DNA from: Candidatus Gastranaerophilales bacterium
GTDB taxonomy: Bacteria > Cyanobacteriota > Vampirovibrionia > Gastranaerophilales > Gastranaerophilaceae
Assembly (NCBI GenBank): GCA_016280955.1
Contig: JAEEHV010000015.1
Span: forward strand, 1-64,000
DNA length: 64,000 bases
Reading direction: 5' to 3'
Positions 9,660 to 19,841 of the stretch are shown piece by piece. Below the pieces are notes generated by a model. The model had not been told where the DNA came from and did not search any database. It saw nothing but the letters and a program-made list of their open reading frames with translations. A program made the translations under genes and the position numbers. Position 1 is the stretch's first letter. Each line of letters begins with the position of its first letter.

Positions 9660-11090
9660 ATGAGAATAAATAAAATTGACAATACCCTTAATTTTAATGC
9701 TGCTATGGGCGGATTATCAAAAGCATTATATACACTGAGTAACAATGATATGCTTAATGCCTCTTTCGTGGATGTTTTTGCGATGGACACACCAAGAACA
9801 ATAGTCGAAACAAAAAACAGAGGTAAGCAGGCAGGAATAGAGATGGGATTCAGAGAATACACCGGAACTTTTATTGCTGAATTTTCAGCCGCTCTTTTTG
9901 CAGTTATCGCTTCTAAATTTATCGCAAAAAAGATAAGACCTGATATAAAAGTTAATTCAGGTTCATGGATTACAAATAACGGATTGGATGTATTCTCTGA
10001 GATATATAATAAATCCGATAAAACTCCTGAAAGTTATGTCGAAAACATTCTTAATTCAATGTCAGGGCTTAAAGGAAAAGAAACAAAAGAATTTTCTAAA
10101 ATTGATAAAGAAAAAACAAAGCCTATTATTGAAAAACTTACAAATCTGATAACGGATAAAACCTCTGATAAAACTAAGAATAAAAAAGTTTTGGGAGAAG
10201 TTCAGGACGAAATAATAAATCTGCTTGGGGCTGATAATAACATCACGATTAAAGGCAGCAAAAACTCGTTATCAGCTAACTTAACTCATACATTAAGAGA
10301 TATCGTCGATTCGGGTAAAAATATTTTCTTTGAGGGAGTAAATAAAAAAGAGCCGGGTGAAATTATATCTAAGCTTAAGAAAATGAATAATTTAAGAATA
10401 GGCATTGCAATACCTTTATCAATGCTTCTTGCAATAACAAACCAGTATTTAAACAGATATTTAACAAAAAAACGAACAGGTATTGATAACTTTGTAGGCG
10501 AAAATAATTATGCCCAAAACGTTGCGTTTAAACACGAAAAGAAATCAGAAAAAGGGCTGTGGTGGAAAAAATTATTGTCCGCCGGAATTTTTGTTCTGAT
10601 GCTTTCTAAAGTTATGGGGGTAAAAAAGCCTGCTGATTTCATCAAAAAACTGGAATTTGACGGACCTGTTACAAGCGGTAATACTATCAAAACAGTCTAT
10701 GGAACATTGATTCTAGGCAGAATTTTTGCATCCAAAGATTCAACGGAATTAAGAGAAACTAACGTAAGAGATTATTTAGGTTTCTTAAATTGGCTTGTAT
10801 TGGGCGGTTTTGTCGCTAAGGGAGTCGGGCAAATACTTGACCAAAAGCAAGAAAAATTGTTTAATATATCTAACAAAGGTACGGGAATTAAGCATTGGCT
10901 TAAAGATGTTTCTTTAAAATCTCAAAAAGAAATTCTTGCACATGGCGGGAATGTCAAATCAAACCTGAGAAAACTGAATTTTGCTCAGATGTCAGGAATT
11001 GCATACAGTACAATAATGCTTGGGGTACTGCTTCCGAAATTAAATATTTGGATGACGAGGAGAGATAAAGGGAATAAAAACCACAATTAA
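9660..11090 (+). CDS. Uncharacterised predicted membrane protein
   Basis: 476-aa ORF; hydrophobic segments (FIAEFSAALFAVIASKFIA, IGIAIPLSMLLAITNQYL, LLSAGIFVLMLSKVMG). Confidence 0.75.
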   Translation: MRINKIDNTLNFNAAMGGLSKALYTLSNNDMLNASFVDVFAMDTPRTIVETKNRGKQAGIEMGFREYTGTFIAEFSAALFAVIASKFIAKKIRPDIKVNSGSWITNNGLDVFSEIYNKSDKTPESYVENILNSMSGLKGKETKEFSKIDKEKTKPIIEKLTNLITDKTSDKTKNKKVLGEVQDEIINLLGADNNITIKGSKNSLSANLTHTLRDIVDSGKNIFFEGVNKKEPGEIISKLKKMNNLRIGIAIPLSMLLAITNQYLNRYLTKKRTGIDNFVGENNYAQNVAFKHEKKSEKGLWWKKLLSAGIFVLMLSKVMGVKKPADFIKKLEFDGPVTSGNTIKTVYGTLILGRIFASKDSTELRETNVRDYLGFLNWLVLGGFVAKGVGQILDQKQEKLFNISNKGTGIKHWLKDVSLKSQKEILAHGGNVKSNLRKLNFAQMSGIAYSTIMLGVLLPKLNIWMTRRDKGNKNHN

Positions 11091-11095
11091 AGGCG

Positions 11096-11719
11096 ATGAG
11101 TATGAAAAAGATTTTATGCTATGGGGATTCAAATACATTCGGTTATAATCCTGCTGACAATTCAAGGTTTGATGAACATACAAGATGGACTGCTCTTTTG
11201 CAGGAAAATTTAGGCAGCGATTTTAAAATAATAGAAGAAGGTATGTGTGACAGAACCGGCATTGCTAATAATGATAAAGGTTTTGACTTCTCGGCTCAAA
11301 GACACTTTCCTAAAATAATAACAAAAATTAAAGATATTGACTTGTTAATTCTTGCAATAGGTACAAATGATTTGCAGTTCAAGTACGATTTAACTATTCA
11401 TCAGTTTGAAAACGGGTTGGAAAAATTAATCGTTACAGCAAAAAATAATGTACAAAGAATCATTTTAATACCACCGGTCGTATTAAACGATAATATTTTA
11501 GAAGGAAGTTTTAACTTTCAGTTTAACAGTACAAGTATTTCCAAATCTAAAAAGGTAGGAAAAATTTACAGAAAATTAAGCAATCTTTATTGTTTAGACT
11601 ATTTTGACCTGAATGAATTTGTAAAACCGTCAAATACTGATGGTTTACATTATGACAGCGAAGGACATAATATTATTTCAACAAAACTGAGTGAATATAT
11701 TAAGAGTATATTTGCCTGA
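11096..11719 (+). CDS. SGNH/GDSL hydrolase (arylesterase/TesA-like)
   Basis: LCYGDSNTFGYNP, AIGTNDL, DGLHYDSEGH. Confidence 0.85.
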   Translation: MSMKKILCYGDSNTFGYNPADNSRFDEHTRWTALLQENLGSDFKIIEEGMCDRTGIANNDKGFDFSAQRHFPKIITKIKDIDLLILAIGTNDLQFKYDLTIHQFENGLEKLIVTAKNNVQRIILIPPVVLNDNILEGSFNFQFNSTSISKSKKVGKIYRKLSNLYCLDYFDLNEFVKPSNTDGLHYDSEGHNIISTKLSEYIKSIFA

Positions 11720-11903
11720 ATACTTCCGTATAACAAAATGAGAGGAAAACCATTCCCTTTTTCTATATAAAAATTTTTAATATTCATAATTTTATTCTTA
11801 CAAAATTAACAAAATATACCAAAAGTTTAAACATTGTTTTTTATATAAGTTTGTTATATCGTAATTCTAAGTTTTCATATTTGAGTTATAAGGATTTAAT
11901 GAC

Positions 11904-12317
11904 ATGAATAAAGCAATAAAATCAATAATTGTTCTGTTTGTAATGATGTTGTGCGTAACAAGTTCATCATATTCAGCGGAAAAAAATGTATCATTACAAA
12001 CAACCTCTACTTGGGATAATGTAAAATATAAAAAATTAAAAATTAAAAATCCCGAAGTTACGGTATTAAAAATTGTTATTAACGTCGGTGAAAAATTACC
12101 AATGCACAAACACGATTTAGTTAATATTGCGTATGTAAAACAAGGAACTCTGACTGTTATTACGGATGAAAATAAAGAAATAACATTACACGAAGGAGAA
12201 GCATTGCCGGAGTTAATAGGCAAATATCACTATGGTAAAAATACGGGGAATAAACCCGTTGAACTTGTAGTGTTTTATATCGGAGAAAAAGGAACTCCAT
12301 TATCTGTTAACAAATAA
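11904..12317 (+). CDS. Secreted cupin-domain protein
   Basis: Signal peptide; LPMHKHDLVNIAYVKQGTLTVITDENKEITLHEGEALPE. Confidence 0.8.
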   Translation: MNKAIKSIIVLFVMMLCVTSSSYSAEKNVSLQTTSTWDNVKYKKLKIKNPEVTVLKIVINVGEKLPMHKHDLVNIAYVKQGTLTVITDENKEITLHEGEALPELIGKYHYGKNTGNKPVELVVFYIGEKGTPLSVNK

Positions 12318-12387
12318 CAGACAGATAAATGTAGGTTGGGTAAAACCCAATAACAACAATAATAATAATTTACCCCTACCCCTACCA

Positions 12388-15015
12388 CTATCGAATTTCT
12401 TTTAGCTCCAGGCTGGTTTTGTTATTATTAATATCACCTTTTAATAGAACTCTGTAGTAAATTGAATTCTTTTCATCTGCGTTTATCTGAGGTATTTCTG
12501 ATAATTTTGACTTATACAGTTCTTTTGAATACTCAGGTCTGAATACTACTTTTAAAATTAAACTTACAGGAATACCGAAGATTCTTATGCCTTTTGGTGC
12601 TTCTTTGCTGTAATGCCAAAACAGCTGCAGGTCAGCATACTGTTTTTCCATCTCATAATTACCTTCCAGATACATTGCAGACAATGGGTGCCATGTTGTT
12701 AAGTTAATATTGTTAATTTCAGTATTATGAACATTGAAAGAACCCACTATGTCATCCTTCATTAAATCTTTTTGTGATAAATCAACATTCGTTATTTCTG
12801 ATAATTTGTACTTGGAATCCTTAATTGCAAGTTCTTTATCACCAAGTTTCGGCATATATCCTTCTTTTACTTCAAAAGTACAATCAGCATCCAAATATTT
12901 GAACATATCTTTTGCATAAATATCCACTTTTGCTTTCGCAATACCGCTTATTTGATCCTGAAGGTTAAGTGTCATCTCGGCAACTTTATTTGAGTCAATG
13001 TTTTCAGCTTCAAATGTCATTTTTGAGATATTTTTCCCAAAATCATAAAATCCGTTTGCGTTTATTGTTCCGTCTGCAAACTTCATTTCTTTCATCTTAA
13101 AATCAAAAATATTATTTTTCATGCTTCCGACAAGTTTTACATCTTCAAGCACAAACTTATCTCTTATAATTTTGTTAATAACTATTTCCCAATTATTAAT
13201 AGTCATAGGATTTTCTTTAACTGTTCTTGAGAAGTCCTTTGAATCTCTTTTATCCCCTGATTTACTCCCTGATTTACCCCCTAATTTACCCCCTGATTTA
13301 CCACTATCTTCTGTTGTTTCAAGAACAAGTTTATCCAAAAACAGCTTCAGGTTATAAATCAATGTATCACCAAAAATGTTATTTTTCATACTCAGTTCTG
13401 CTGTATATTTTTCACCTTTGTACAGTCCGTATGAAGTTATAGTAAAAATACCGTCTTTGGTAATTATATGTGCATTATCGATTTTGAAAGCTTCATGTCT
13501 TGCTTTTATTATGTCAAAAGTACCCAAAACCTGATTGTTTTTAAAATCATATTTTAAATCACCCTTAAATTCACCGCCTCTTACTTTTTCGCCAAAAGCA
13601 CCGATTACCGAAGTCGGAGCATACCCGTTAGTGCGGATTGTGAGGTATTGAGGGATAAATTTATCAGGGTTGTTTTTATCTATATTTTTTATAAACAAAC
13701 CGTCACCATAAAGGACAATATTTTCATTGCCGGAAGTGAAATAAGAATATTTATATTTTTTCAGGTACAAATCATTATCGTCTTTGAAGGTATTACCGTA
13801 TATTTTTCTATTATAATCTCTCAGGCCTAAATAAAACGAATTGTATATCAGGTCACTTTTTACGGGGATATCAATGTTATAATATACATCCGGTTTTCTG
13901 TTTTTTATCTTATAAACCAAATTAACATTAGCTGAGTTTAATACAGTAAGGTTCGGAACAAACTTAAATTTTGGAGTAAGAGTTGTGTTCATCTCTCCTA
14001 CAACCAGTTTTTTCTGAGGATTTAATAAATCCGTAATATTAAGGGTATGTGTAACCTTTTCATTTCCTAAAATACCAACTGCTGCTGAAGTTATTGTTTC
14101 ACCTTCAAAATTAAAAACAGCTTCTTTGAAGAATAGAGGTATGTCAAACCATACTGCATTTGCTCCGAGATTATTTGCAACACAAGTTCCCCAAATACCA
14201 TCGTTATTTACTTTCAGATTTACTCCAACCGTTCCTTTAAAATTTTTGAAATTTTCAATAAACTTTTTAGAAGAATCTTTTGATTTTTGGAACTTCAGTA
14301 ACATCGGCATAATTTCCGATACAGGAAGATTTTCGCCGTTTATATCAAGGTCCCGTGATTTATCTTTATCAACAAGCACTCCGTCTAAATAAAGGTGAGA
14401 GTTTCCTAATGATATTTTGAATTTATTTGCTTTAAGCTTATTATCTACTACTTGAAAAGAGCCTGATTCACCAAGTTTTAGTGTTTCTTTTATAATCGGG
14501 GTATTGATTGCTGCATTTAATTTTATAAAGTTATTGTCAGTATCTAAGTTCTCGACATTGATATTAACATCATCGGATTTAAAAACAAATTTTTTTATGT
14601 GGACTTCGGGAATCTTGTTTAAATCTGCTTTTCTACTGCTTTTGCGTTTATTCTTTTTATTTACCCCCTTTAAGTAATTTCCGTCAATAAATATATTATC
14701 CGCACTGACTAAAGCCAGATGCTTTTGTAACAGTTTGTATTTGATGGCAAGCTTTTTAATATCTGCAACCGCAACATTCTTGTTTTTTGCATCAATGCTG
14801 TAAACATTTAAAACAACGACAAGCTTCGGGGATATTTTCAGATTTAATCCCGTAATAGTTGTTTCTGCTCCTGTTTTTTCAAGAATCAATGACTGCAGTT
14901 TGTTTATTGTTGCTTTACTATTGATTATTGACGGTAATACGCAAACTATTCCAAGATACAAACCGATTGCGAGTAATAATAAAACACTAAAAGTTATTGT
15001 AAAAATCTTTTTCAT
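12388..15015 (-). CDS. AsmA-like large periplasmic/membrane-anchored protein
   Basis: N-terminal TM, AsmA-like N-terminus (TGAETTITGLNLKISPKLVVVLNVYSIDAKNKN), beta-rich length 875 aa. Confidence 0.65.
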   Translation of the reverse strand: MKKIFTITFSVLLLLAIGLYLGIVCVLPSIINSKATINKLQSLILEKTGAETTITGLNLKISPKLVVVLNVYSIDAKNKNVAVADIKKLAIKYKLLQKHLALVSADNIFIDGNYLKGVNKKNKRKSSRKADLNKIPEVHIKKFVFKSDDVNINVENLDTDNNFIKLNAAINTPIIKETLKLGESGSFQVVDNKLKANKFKISLGNSHLYLDGVLVDKDKSRDLDINGENLPVSEIMPMLLKFQKSKDSSKKFIENFKNFKGTVGVNLKVNNDGIWGTCVANNLGANAVWFDIPLFFKEAVFNFEGETITSAAVGILGNEKVTHTLNITDLLNPQKKLVVGEMNTTLTPKFKFVPNLTVLNSANVNLVYKIKNRKPDVYYNIDIPVKSDLIYNSFYLGLRDYNRKIYGNTFKDDNDLYLKKYKYSYFTSGNENIVLYGDGLFIKNIDKNNPDKFIPQYLTIRTNGYAPTSVIGAFGEKVRGGEFKGDLKYDFKNNQVLGTFDIIKARHEAFKIDNAHIITKDGIFTITSYGLYKGEKYTAELSMKNNIFGDTLIYNLKLFLDKLVLETTEDSGKSGGKLGGKSGSKSGDKRDSKDFSRTVKENPMTINNWEIVINKIIRDKFVLEDVKLVGSMKNNIFDFKMKEMKFADGTINANGFYDFGKNISKMTFEAENIDSNKVAEMTLNLQDQISGIAKAKVDIYAKDMFKYLDADCTFEVKEGYMPKLGDKELAIKDSKYKLSEITNVDLSQKDLMKDDIVGSFNVHNTEINNINLTTWHPLSAMYLEGNYEMEKQYADLQLFWHYSKEAPKGIRIFGIPVSLILKVVFRPEYSKELYKSKLSEIPQINADEKNSIYYRVLLKGDINNNKTSLELKEIR
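13249..13304. repeat. In-frame 12-bp minisatellite (tttaccccctga)n inside AsmA-like CDS
   Basis: tttatcccctga tttactccctga tttaccccctaa tttaccccctga tttacc; encodes KSGGKLGGKSGSKSGDK. Confidence 0.75.
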
Positions 15016-15114
15016 ATTTAATATATTATCATATAAATAGAATTGTAATGAATTTTGTTATATATTAATTTTATGTTATTATACAATTCAGGAGTTAAGA
15101 GATAGGAGATTTAT

Positions 15115-16095
15115 ATGAGTAACATGATTCAAAAATTAGGTAATTCACAAAACATTATCTTTTTGATAGGTATTATTATTTACGGTATCTGTCTTTTTAC
15201 AATAACGGATATAGCTTTAATGCTTTTTGTAACTTACGTTATAGCTTGTGCATTAAATCCTCTTGTGGACAAATTAGAGAAAAAAATGAAAAGAAATATT
15301 GCAGCAGCTATTGTGTTTGGCGGATTTATAGGTGGTCTATTGTTGATGTTTCTGCCCATTGTCGTAATTGGCGGTAATGAAATCGTACACTTAGCCGCTC
15401 AATATCCTCAATATGTTGACCAGGTAAAAGATTATATTATGAATTCACCTGTTGTTCAGGAATTTGCAAATTCAGGTGGTCTGATGGCATCAATCACAAG
15501 TATTTCCAAAGGCGGATTATATTTATTTGTGGCAATGATATTTACTTACTTCTTAATGGTAGACAGAGATAAACTTGTAACTGCCGCTTTAAGGTTTTTC
15601 CCTAAAAAATCAAGAGAAAGATTCAGAGAAATATATGAAATTTCAGAACAAAAACTTAGCAGATTTGTATCAGGTCAGTTTATTGCTTCTGCAAGTGTCG
15701 GTTTAATTGTAATTATCGGTCTTATGATATTAAAAGTTGATTCAGCCATAATCTTAGGCTGTGTTTCTGCGGTTTTGGATATTGTTCCGATTGTCGGACC
15801 TGCAATTGCATTAGTTATTTGTCTGGCTGTAACATACAAACTCGGTTGGACTATTGTAATAGCAACTGCAGTAATTTTCTTAATCGCACAAATAGTTGAA
15901 AACAACGTTGTAAAACCTTATGTATTTGGCAAATTTATGGACCTTCATCCGATAGTTATTTATATATTCTTATTTGTATGTGCAAAATACTTTGGTGCAG
16001 TAGGTGCAATTTTTGCTCCTGCAATAGCAGCAGATGTTTGCGTACTTGTTGAAGAATTATATTTGAAAAATATGGACGAAGACGTAGAGGCATAA
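15115..16095 (+). CDS. AI-2E family transporter (PerM/YdiK-like)
   Basis: Polytopic; GCVSAVLDIVPIVGPAIAL, NNVVKPYVFGKFMDLHPIVI. Confidence 0.88.
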   Translation: MSNMIQKLGNSQNIIFLIGIIIYGICLFTITDIALMLFVTYVIACALNPLVDKLEKKMKRNIAAAIVFGGFIGGLLLMFLPIVVIGGNEIVHLAAQYPQYVDQVKDYIMNSPVVQEFANSGGLMASITSISKGGLYLFVAMIFTYFLMVDRDKLVTAALRFFPKKSRERFREIYEISEQKLSRFVSGQFIASASVGLIVIIGLMILKVDSAIILGCVSAVLDIVPIVGPAIALVICLAVTYKLGWTIVIATAVIFLIAQIVENNVVKPYVFGKFMDLHPIVIYIFLFVCAKYFGAVGAIFAPAIAADVCVLVEELYLKNMDEDVEA

Positions 16096-16171
16096 AGGCA
16101 TAAAGGGGTAAATGGGTAAATAAAAAAGTTTTTAAAAGAATGTTTCCCTTTTATATCTTAACAATTAAAAA

Positions 16172-16202
16172 TATCGGGTTGAATATCAATTATTCAACCC
16201 GA
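16172..16202. terminator. Bidirectional hairpin terminator
   Basis: atcgggttgaat-atcaatt-attcaacccgat between convergent genes. Confidence 0.7.
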
Positions 16203-16226
16203 TGTTTAATTCATTAATATGATTTA

Positions 16227-17252
16227 TTAATATGTAAATTGATATGTTTGACCGTTTTTGTTTACCGTGAATTGAAGCGGTTGCGGATCATCTTTAAACT
16301 TCAAGCAAAGTATTCTCATTACAGAGTTTGCTTTTAGGTCATAGTTTTCAGGTAATGAATGAGAAAATCTTGTAGCTTCCTTAACAACCATTGCAAGTCT
16401 TACGTTGTTTGCAACAGTGAAACCAAATGACAAACCACCGGTAGCAACAGCTAACGGAACTGCTAAAGTATCAGCTACATCTAATCTATCCATATCTACA
16501 AATGTTGATGTTGTAATATCTTTTAGCGCTGCAAGTCTTTCTGAATATACTTTTTCTACTTTTATGTCGTTATTTGAATTATTTTTAACAATGTATTCAA
16601 AAGCATGAACATATTTGTTTTCTTTGTTTTTTAAACGATATTCATTAACTGTAACTGTAACATCAGCATCTGTATTATAAAATTCTTGCGAATCAATACA
16701 AGTTAAATCAATCGGATCTGTATCCTCTGAATAAGGAATAGCAGAAGTTTTTTCATTTCCTTTTGAAAGTTTATCATTAATTTTACTCATACCTTTTTTA
16801 AGCGGTTTTAAACCGTCAGGAAGAGTAAATAAACCGTCTAAAGCACCGGATCTTGCATAATCTATAAAATCAAACTTGTATTCTTTATAAGCTTCTTTGT
16901 CCTCAAGTGTTTCAAATGTGTAATTTTGACTTTTAAAGAACTGTGTAACATCGTTATCATCTTTGTCATATTCTTCATCTGTTACAATATATACATCCGT
17001 ATCATGCAATGCAGGGTAGAATTTCATATAATAGTGTCCGTCATCGTATGTTGCATAATATGCATTTCCTGCAAGCTTTTTAACCTCGACTTCTCTGCTT
17101 AAAATATTATCGACAACAGGCACAACCGTTCTTATATTTTGGTTTTTTATTCTGTATGCGTGATAATCTTTAATCATTCCGGCTGCATCTGCAGTTGCCG
17201 AGAATAATACAAGTAGTGATACTACAAAAAGACCTTTTAGAATTTTTTTCAT
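16227..17252 (-). CDS. Secreted uncharacterised protein
   Basis: 341-aa ORF with signal peptide MKKILKGLFVVSLLVLFSATADA. Confidence 0.7.
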   Translation of the reverse strand: MKKILKGLFVVSLLVLFSATADAAGMIKDYHAYRIKNQNIRTVVPVVDNILSREVEVKKLAGNAYYATYDDGHYYMKFYPALHDTDVYIVTDEEYDKDDNDVTQFFKSQNYTFETLEDKEAYKEYKFDFIDYARSGALDGLFTLPDGLKPLKKGMSKINDKLSKGNEKTSAIPYSEDTDPIDLTCIDSQEFYNTDADVTVTVNEYRLKNKENKYVHAFEYIVKNNSNNDIKVEKVYSERLAALKDITTSTFVDMDRLDVADTLAVPLAVATGGLSFGFTVANNVRLAMVVKEATRFSHSLPENYDLKANSVMRILCLKFKDDPQPLQFTVNKNGQTYQFTY

Positions 17253-17400
17253 ATAGATATTTCTCCTTTCTCAATAATCAAACACTTTCTTTTTTTCTTT
17301 TGTGTTTTTTAATATAATCCACCTATTACTTCTTAAAATAATATTAGTAATTATATACTAAAAATTAGCGCTATTCAATTATTATTTAAAAATAAAAAAA

Positions 17401-17818
17401 AGAATAAAGCAGCTCATAAGCCGTGTTCTGTTTCTCTGATTTTAAATCAGGGGGCATAATACCCCGATAATCATCTGTCTGGTATTGAAATTGCTTTCAA
17501 TCTCTAGCGATTTTTCCGGACTCGGCGGACACCTCAAACGTCCGATTCAATCTTGCATCCGCTCGGGGGTTGCCTGGCATATACTTCTCAGCATATCCGG
17601 TGAGCTCTTACCTCACCTTTGCACCATCGCCTGTGAGTGTTGTCAGGCTGTATGCCTGACATACATTATTCCATCGGCAGTCTTTTGGGTTAATGATTAA
17701 CCCCTTTCTGTGGTCCGATCCACCGGCTCACACCGTCCGGAGTTTCTCCGGCGAGCTGTCCTTGGATGCACGGACTTTCCTCACCCTATGGGTGCGATTA
17801 TCCGGCTGCTTTATTCTT
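17401..17818 (-). ncRNA. rnpB: RNase P RNA (bacterial class A-like)
   Basis: Minus strand ataaagcagccgga...ccctatagggtgaggaaagtccgtgc... and 3' ...gaacacggcttatgagctgctttattct; terminal P1 pairing agaataaagcagc/gctgctttattct. Confidence 0.92.
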
Positions 17819-17953
17819 AAATTAATTATACATTGAAACAACTGTTTTCTCAATTCCAATATATCCAATAATTAAGAAATAATAAACATTACCCTGAAAT
17901 CCGATTTGATAACTTATAATTATTATATATAATTGTAGTTAGAGGAGAAAATT

Positions 17954-18598
17954 ATGGAAAACCCATTCAAAAATGCTTTTAAAACAGCTGAAAATAAAGC
18001 AGATGAACAAACTGTAACAGAAGAAAATGTGCAGGATTCAAATGAAAATCCCGAAGAAACTACGGAAGAAAAAAATCCGGAAACTGATGTTACCATAGAT
18101 GAAGAACAAAAAACAGAAGAAACTGCAGATAATACAACAGAGCAAACAGAAACAAATCCGCTTCAGGAAAAATATGATACTCTGAATAACCAATATATAA
18201 GACTTGCTGCAGATTTTGATAATTACAGGAAACGTAATGAACAAGAGCGGGAAGCCCTTCTCAAATACGGGGCAGAAAGTACTCTGAAAAAAATGCTTGA
18301 AGTAATAGACAATTTTGAACGCGGACTTAAAGCAATCGAAACTGTAGATGACTGCGAAAAAGTAAAAGAATGCTATAATTTGGCATATAAAAACTTTACG
18401 GAAGCTCTCACTAAAGCAGGATTAGAAACAATAAAAGCGGAAGGTGAAGTTTTTGATCCAAACTTTCATGAGGCAGTAATGCAGACTCCGACATCTGACA
18501 AACCGGAAAACACAATTATAGCTGAATTACAAAAGGGATATAAACTTGGAGATAAGGTACTAAGACCTACTCTGGTAAATGTAGCAACAGAAGGCTAA
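17954..18598 (+). CDS. grpE: GrpE nucleotide exchange factor
   Basis: AADFDNYRKRNEQEREALLKYG, DNFERGL, GYKLGDKVLRPTLVNV; followed by dnaJ. Confidence 0.95.
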   Translation: MENPFKNAFKTAENKADEQTVTEENVQDSNENPEETTEEKNPETDVTIDEEQKTEETADNTTEQTETNPLQEKYDTLNNQYIRLAADFDNYRKRNEQEREALLKYGAESTLKKMLEVIDNFERGLKAIETVDDCEKVKECYNLAYKNFTEALTKAGLETIKAEGEVFDPNFHEAVMQTPTSDKPENTIIAELQKGYKLGDKVLRPTLVNVATEG

Positions 18599-18652
18599 AA
18601 TAATTTACCGGATAAAAACTTTGCATTTAAGATTAAAGGGAAATGAATAGCA

Positions 18653-19780
18653 ATGAGTGATTATTATGAAATATTAGGTATAGACAGAAATGCAACTAAA
18701 GATGAAATAAAAAGTGCATTCAGAAAAATGGCACGCAAATGGCATCCGGATGTCAATAAATCACCTGAAGCAGAAGCTAAATTCAAAGAATTAGGCAAGG
18801 CTTATGAAACCTTAATGGATGATGATAAACGTGCTACCTACGACCGCTTTGGTGAAGACGGTTTAAGAGATGCCGGTTTTAATACTCAGGGACCGTTTGC
18901 AAGCGGCTTTGGCGATTTGGAAGAAGTATTTAATTCTTTCTTTGGCGGTTTTGGCTTTGGCGGAGGCGGCAGAACTCAGGATCCTAATGCACCACAAAGA
19001 GGCGACGATTTAAGATTAGATATTAATCTTGATTTTGAAGAAGCTGTTTTCGGATTAACCAGAGAGGTTAAAATTGACCATCTTGAAGAATGCCCGACAT
19101 GTCACGGAAGCGGCGCAAAAGCAGGCTCCAAACCCGAAACCTGCAAAGCCTGCGGAGGACAGGGAAGAATACAGCAAACAACCAGAACTGTTTTGGGACA
19201 TTTTACTCAAATAGTAACCTGCCCGCATTGTCACGGAAAAGGAACTGTTATTTCAAACCCTTGTCCTGATTGTAAGGGACAGGGAAGAAAAAATGTAGAA
19301 AAGAAAATAGAAGTTAAAATCCCGGCAGGTGTTGATAACGGTTCAAAAATGCGATTGTCACATGAAGGAGATGCCGGAATAAACGGCGGTGTAGCCGGAG
19401 ATTTATACATTGTAATTCACGTTAATCCTTCTCCTTATTATCAACGTGACGGAGTTAACGTTATAACCAAACTCGAATTAACACCGGATCAGGCTGTTTT
19501 GGGAGATTATGTCAAAATCAAAACTTTAGACGGAGAAAAAGATGTTGCAATACCTGCCGGTATTCAGCACGGAGAGATTGTCAAAGTCAGAGGTTCCGGA
19601 ATTCCGAGTCTTTCAAAACCAAATTACAGAGGAGATCATATTGTTGTAGTTTCAATTAAAATACCGACACACATCTCCAATGATGAAAAAGTTTTATATT
19701 CAAAACTTTATGAAATACGTTCGGGCAAAAAAAGCGGTCAGACATCAACAAAAGACCGTATTAAAGGTATGTTCAAATAG
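18653..19780 (+). CDS. dnaJ: DnaJ chaperone
   Basis: J domain with HPD, G/F region, four CxxCxGxG zinc motifs. Confidence 0.96.
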   Translation: MSDYYEILGIDRNATKDEIKSAFRKMARKWHPDVNKSPEAEAKFKELGKAYETLMDDDKRATYDRFGEDGLRDAGFNTQGPFASGFGDLEEVFNSFFGGFGFGGGGRTQDPNAPQRGDDLRLDINLDFEEAVFGLTREVKIDHLEECPTCHGSGAKAGSKPETCKACGGQGRIQQTTRTVLGHFTQIVTCPHCHGKGTVISNPCPDCKGQGRKNVEKKIEVKIPAGVDNGSKMRLSHEGDAGINGGVAGDLYIVIHVNPSPYYQRDGVNVITKLELTPDQAVLGDYVKIKTLDGEKDVAIPAGIQHGEIVKVRGSGIPSLSKPNYRGDHIVVVSIKIPTHISNDEKVLYSKLYEIRSGKKSGQTSTKDRIKGMFK

Positions 19781-19841
19781 TTACACCTCATGAAACTATT
19801 TATGTTCATGATATAATTATTGAAAAGAGGAAGGTAAAGAC

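Noticed and set aside
13121-13442. Plus-strand ORFs antisense to the AsmA-like gene
   Set aside because: Low-complexity PPNLPPD/IYPLIYPL translations are produced by the 12-bp minisatellite
17485-17700. 71-aa plus-strand ORF
   Set aside because: Lies entirely inside RNase P RNA encoded on the opposite strand
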